Position numbers and translations under genes: made by a program. 64,000 bases of DNA from Chryseobacterium taiwanense (lineage in GTDB: Bacteria > Bacteroidota > Bacteroidia > Flavobacteriales > Weeksellaceae), in the NCBI RefSeq assembly GCF_000813825.1, contig NZ_JWTA01000007.1:1-64000 (forward strand). The letters are read 5' to 3'. Below the pieces are notes generated by a model. It saw only the letters and a program-made list of their open reading frames with translations, searched no databases and was not told the origin of the DNA. This document shows positions 62,643-64,000 of this stretch, one piece after another. Every line of letters starts with the position of its first letter. Position 1 is the stretch's first letter.

Positions 62643-64000
62643 ATGAAGATGCTAACCAAAATATCAGGAGCTCTATTGGCCAGTTTTTTACTTCTTTCCT
62701 GTAATCAGAAAAATAAAGAAAATACGGAGGCTTCAAATGAAGTTTTATTGCTGGAAAACGTCCGGTTAATAGATGGAAACGGAGGAAATCCCATTGAAAA
62801 TACCAAAATTTTAGTTAAAAACGGGAAAATTACCCAGATAGGTAACGATATTTCAGATAAAGATGCTCAAACAGTAGATTTAAAAGGAAAAACCATTATT
62901 CCTGCTTTGATTTCTGCACATTCCCATATCGGTACTTTAAAAGGAACCACTACAAAACCTGAAAACTATACGGAAGAAAATATTCTTTCACAATTAAAAA
63001 AATACCAGGATTACGGAGTATTGAATGTCATGGTGATGGGAACAGATCGCCCTCTTTTGTTTGAAAGCGGTTTGAGAGACCGATCTGCAAAAGGAGAAAT
63101 TGAAGGGGCAAGAATTCATTCTGCAGGATATGGTTTCGGAGTTGCCAACGGAGCTCCACCACTCGATTTTGCGATGGATAAAGTTTTCCGTCCGACTTCT
63201 GTAGCTCAGATTCCTTCTGAAATGGACAGTCTGGCAAAAGGAAGTCCGGAAGTTGTAAAGATTTGGGTGGATGATTTTAACGGAAAATACAACATTAAAA
63301 TCAAGCCTGAAATCTATAAAGCGATCATTGAAGAAGCACATAAAAGAAATCTGAGAGTTGCTGCTCATGTTTATTACCTTTCTGATCTGAAAAAATTAGT
63401 TGCGGATGGTATTGATATTATAGGACACAGTATTAGAAGTGAAGTCATTGACGATACTACTCTGGCTCAGATGAAAGCAAAAGGAATTGTCTATATTCCT
63501 ACCCTTTCTCTGGATGAGTTTGCTTTTATTTATGCCAAAAAACCGGAATGGATCAATGATCCTTTCTTTAAAAATTCCCTTGAACCGGGTGTTTACGAAA
63601 TGATTACTTCTAAAAAATATCAGAACGATCTTAAGAATTCTCCGAATTTTACAAAGAATATGAAAGCTTTTGAAATTGCTAAGCAAAATCTTAAAAAGAT
63701 TTTTGATGCAGGAATTTTGGTAGCAATGGGAACAGACAGTGGAGCGATGCCTTTAAGAGCACAAGGCTTTTCAGAACATTTGGAATTACAGCTTATGACA
63801 GAGGCAGGATTAACTCCTCTTCAGGCTTTAACGGTGGCAACAAAAAACTCAGCAAAAGCTTTAAAAATTGATAAGGATTTCGGAACTCTTGAGGCCGGAA
63901 AAACAGCAGATTTCATCGTAGTTGACGGTAATCCTGCAAAAAGTATTAAAGACACAAGAAAAATAGTCTCTGTATATAAAGCCGGGAAAAAAGTTAAATA
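62643..64000 (+). CDS. Amidohydrolase family lipoprotein, cut at the window end
   Basis: 452 codons are visible; the last two bases are TA, so the stop may be the next base. A type II signal (ISGALLASFLLLSC, Cys19) marks a lipoprotein. The amidohydrolase barrel shows ALISAHSHIGTL (His-x-His metal ligands), KIWVDDFNGKY, LRVAAHVYYLSDL (His), DIIGHSIRSEV (His) and MGTDSGAMPL (catalytic Asp). It ends with FGTLEAGKTADFIVVDGNP, the usual final strand pair. This is the imidazolonepropionase/prolidase-like branch, which opens cyclic amides or cleaves peptides; the substrate is unknown. Confidence 0.9.
   Translation, partial: MKMLTKISGALLASFLLLSCNQKNKENTEASNEVLLLENVRLIDGNGGNPIENTKILVKNGKITQIGNDISDKDAQTVDLKGKTIIPALISAHSHIGTLKGTTTKPENYTEENILSQLKKYQDYGVLNVMVMGTDRPLLFESGLRDRSAKGEIEGARIHSAGYGFGVANGAPPLDFAMDKVFRPTSVAQIPSEMDSLAKGSPEVVKIWVDDFNGKYNIKIKPEIYKAIIEEAHKRNLRVAAHVYYLSDLKKLVADGIDIIGHSIRSEVIDDTTLAQMKAKGIVYIPTLSLDEFAFIYAKKPEWINDPFFKNSLEPGVYEMITSKKYQNDLKNSPNFTKNMKAFEIAKQNLKKIFDAGILVAMGTDSGAMPLRAQGFSEHLELQLMTEAGLTPLQALTVATKNSAKALKIDKDFGTLEAGKTADFIVVDGNPAKSIKDTRKIVSVYKAGKKVK

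Overview
The window is AT-rich and reads as the chromosome of a flavobacterium, most likely Chryseobacterium or a close relative in the Weeksellaceae. The signs are Bacteroidetes-type promoters (TAnnTTTG boxes close to start codons), a short primary sigma factor of about 288 residues, families typical of the group (DUF2723, DUF3078, HYC_CC_PP, TonB-dependent receptors, type VI secretion of the Bacteroidetes subtype) and intergenic inverted repeats common in Flavobacteriia. I see no rRNA, tRNA, CRISPR array, prophage or intact insertion sequence.

Layout. 1-10 kb: the first codons of a probable cysteine synthase, a large DUF2723 membrane protein, a GT-C-like membrane protein, a DUF1697 protein, then kdsA with a secreted protein and a TonB-dependent receptor. 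9.8-13.7 kb: a copper-handling cluster (HYC_CC_PP protein, DUF3347 protein, a multicopper oxidase with two metal-binding modules and an apparent CopB-like barrel at its C-terminus). 13.8-18 kb: an FAD monooxygenase coupled to an orphan gene, the primary sigma factor, a spacer with a structured-RNA candidate, and an S1/P1 nuclease. 18.2-21.3 kb: three type VI secretion genes (tssG-, tssN- and tssK-like) without the rest of the system. 21.3-28.5 kb: PLP enzymes, a DtxR-type regulator, and an ArsR-led operon with paired operators. 28.9-38.4 kb: two AraC-associated clusters of secreted hydrolases, dehydrogenases and cupins. Two neighbouring genes here are broken, one by an in-frame TGA and one by a one-base frameshift. 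38.5-42.9 kb: DUF1826, a bacteriocin-like Gly/Val-rich peptide, DUF3078 and an Lrp/MFS pair. 42.9-49.2 kb: a five-gene biotin operon with a divergent MocR-type regulator. 49.2-64 kb: small-molecule enzymes and exporters with an HxlR regulator, a Tat-exported dipeptidase, an LTA-synthase-like enzyme, a double-domain aspartic protease, a chloramphenicol-acetyltransferase-like protein and an amidohydrolase that runs to the window edge.

The most promising candidate for something undescribed is the first gene of the biotin operon (46988-47611). It encodes a ferritin-like protein with the full E / ExxH / E / ExxH di-iron ligand pattern. It overlaps bioF by 8 bases, and the operon has no recognisable bioC, bioH, bioG, bioI, bioW or bioZ. 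I infer that it could supply or tailor the pimeloyl precursor, with the divergent MocR protein as a possible regulator. Other items worth checking are the bacteriocin-like peptide with two CxxxC motifs, the CopA-CopB fusion, the Flavo-1-like RNA, the promoter buried in the sigma-factor terminator, and the two adjacent gene lesions.
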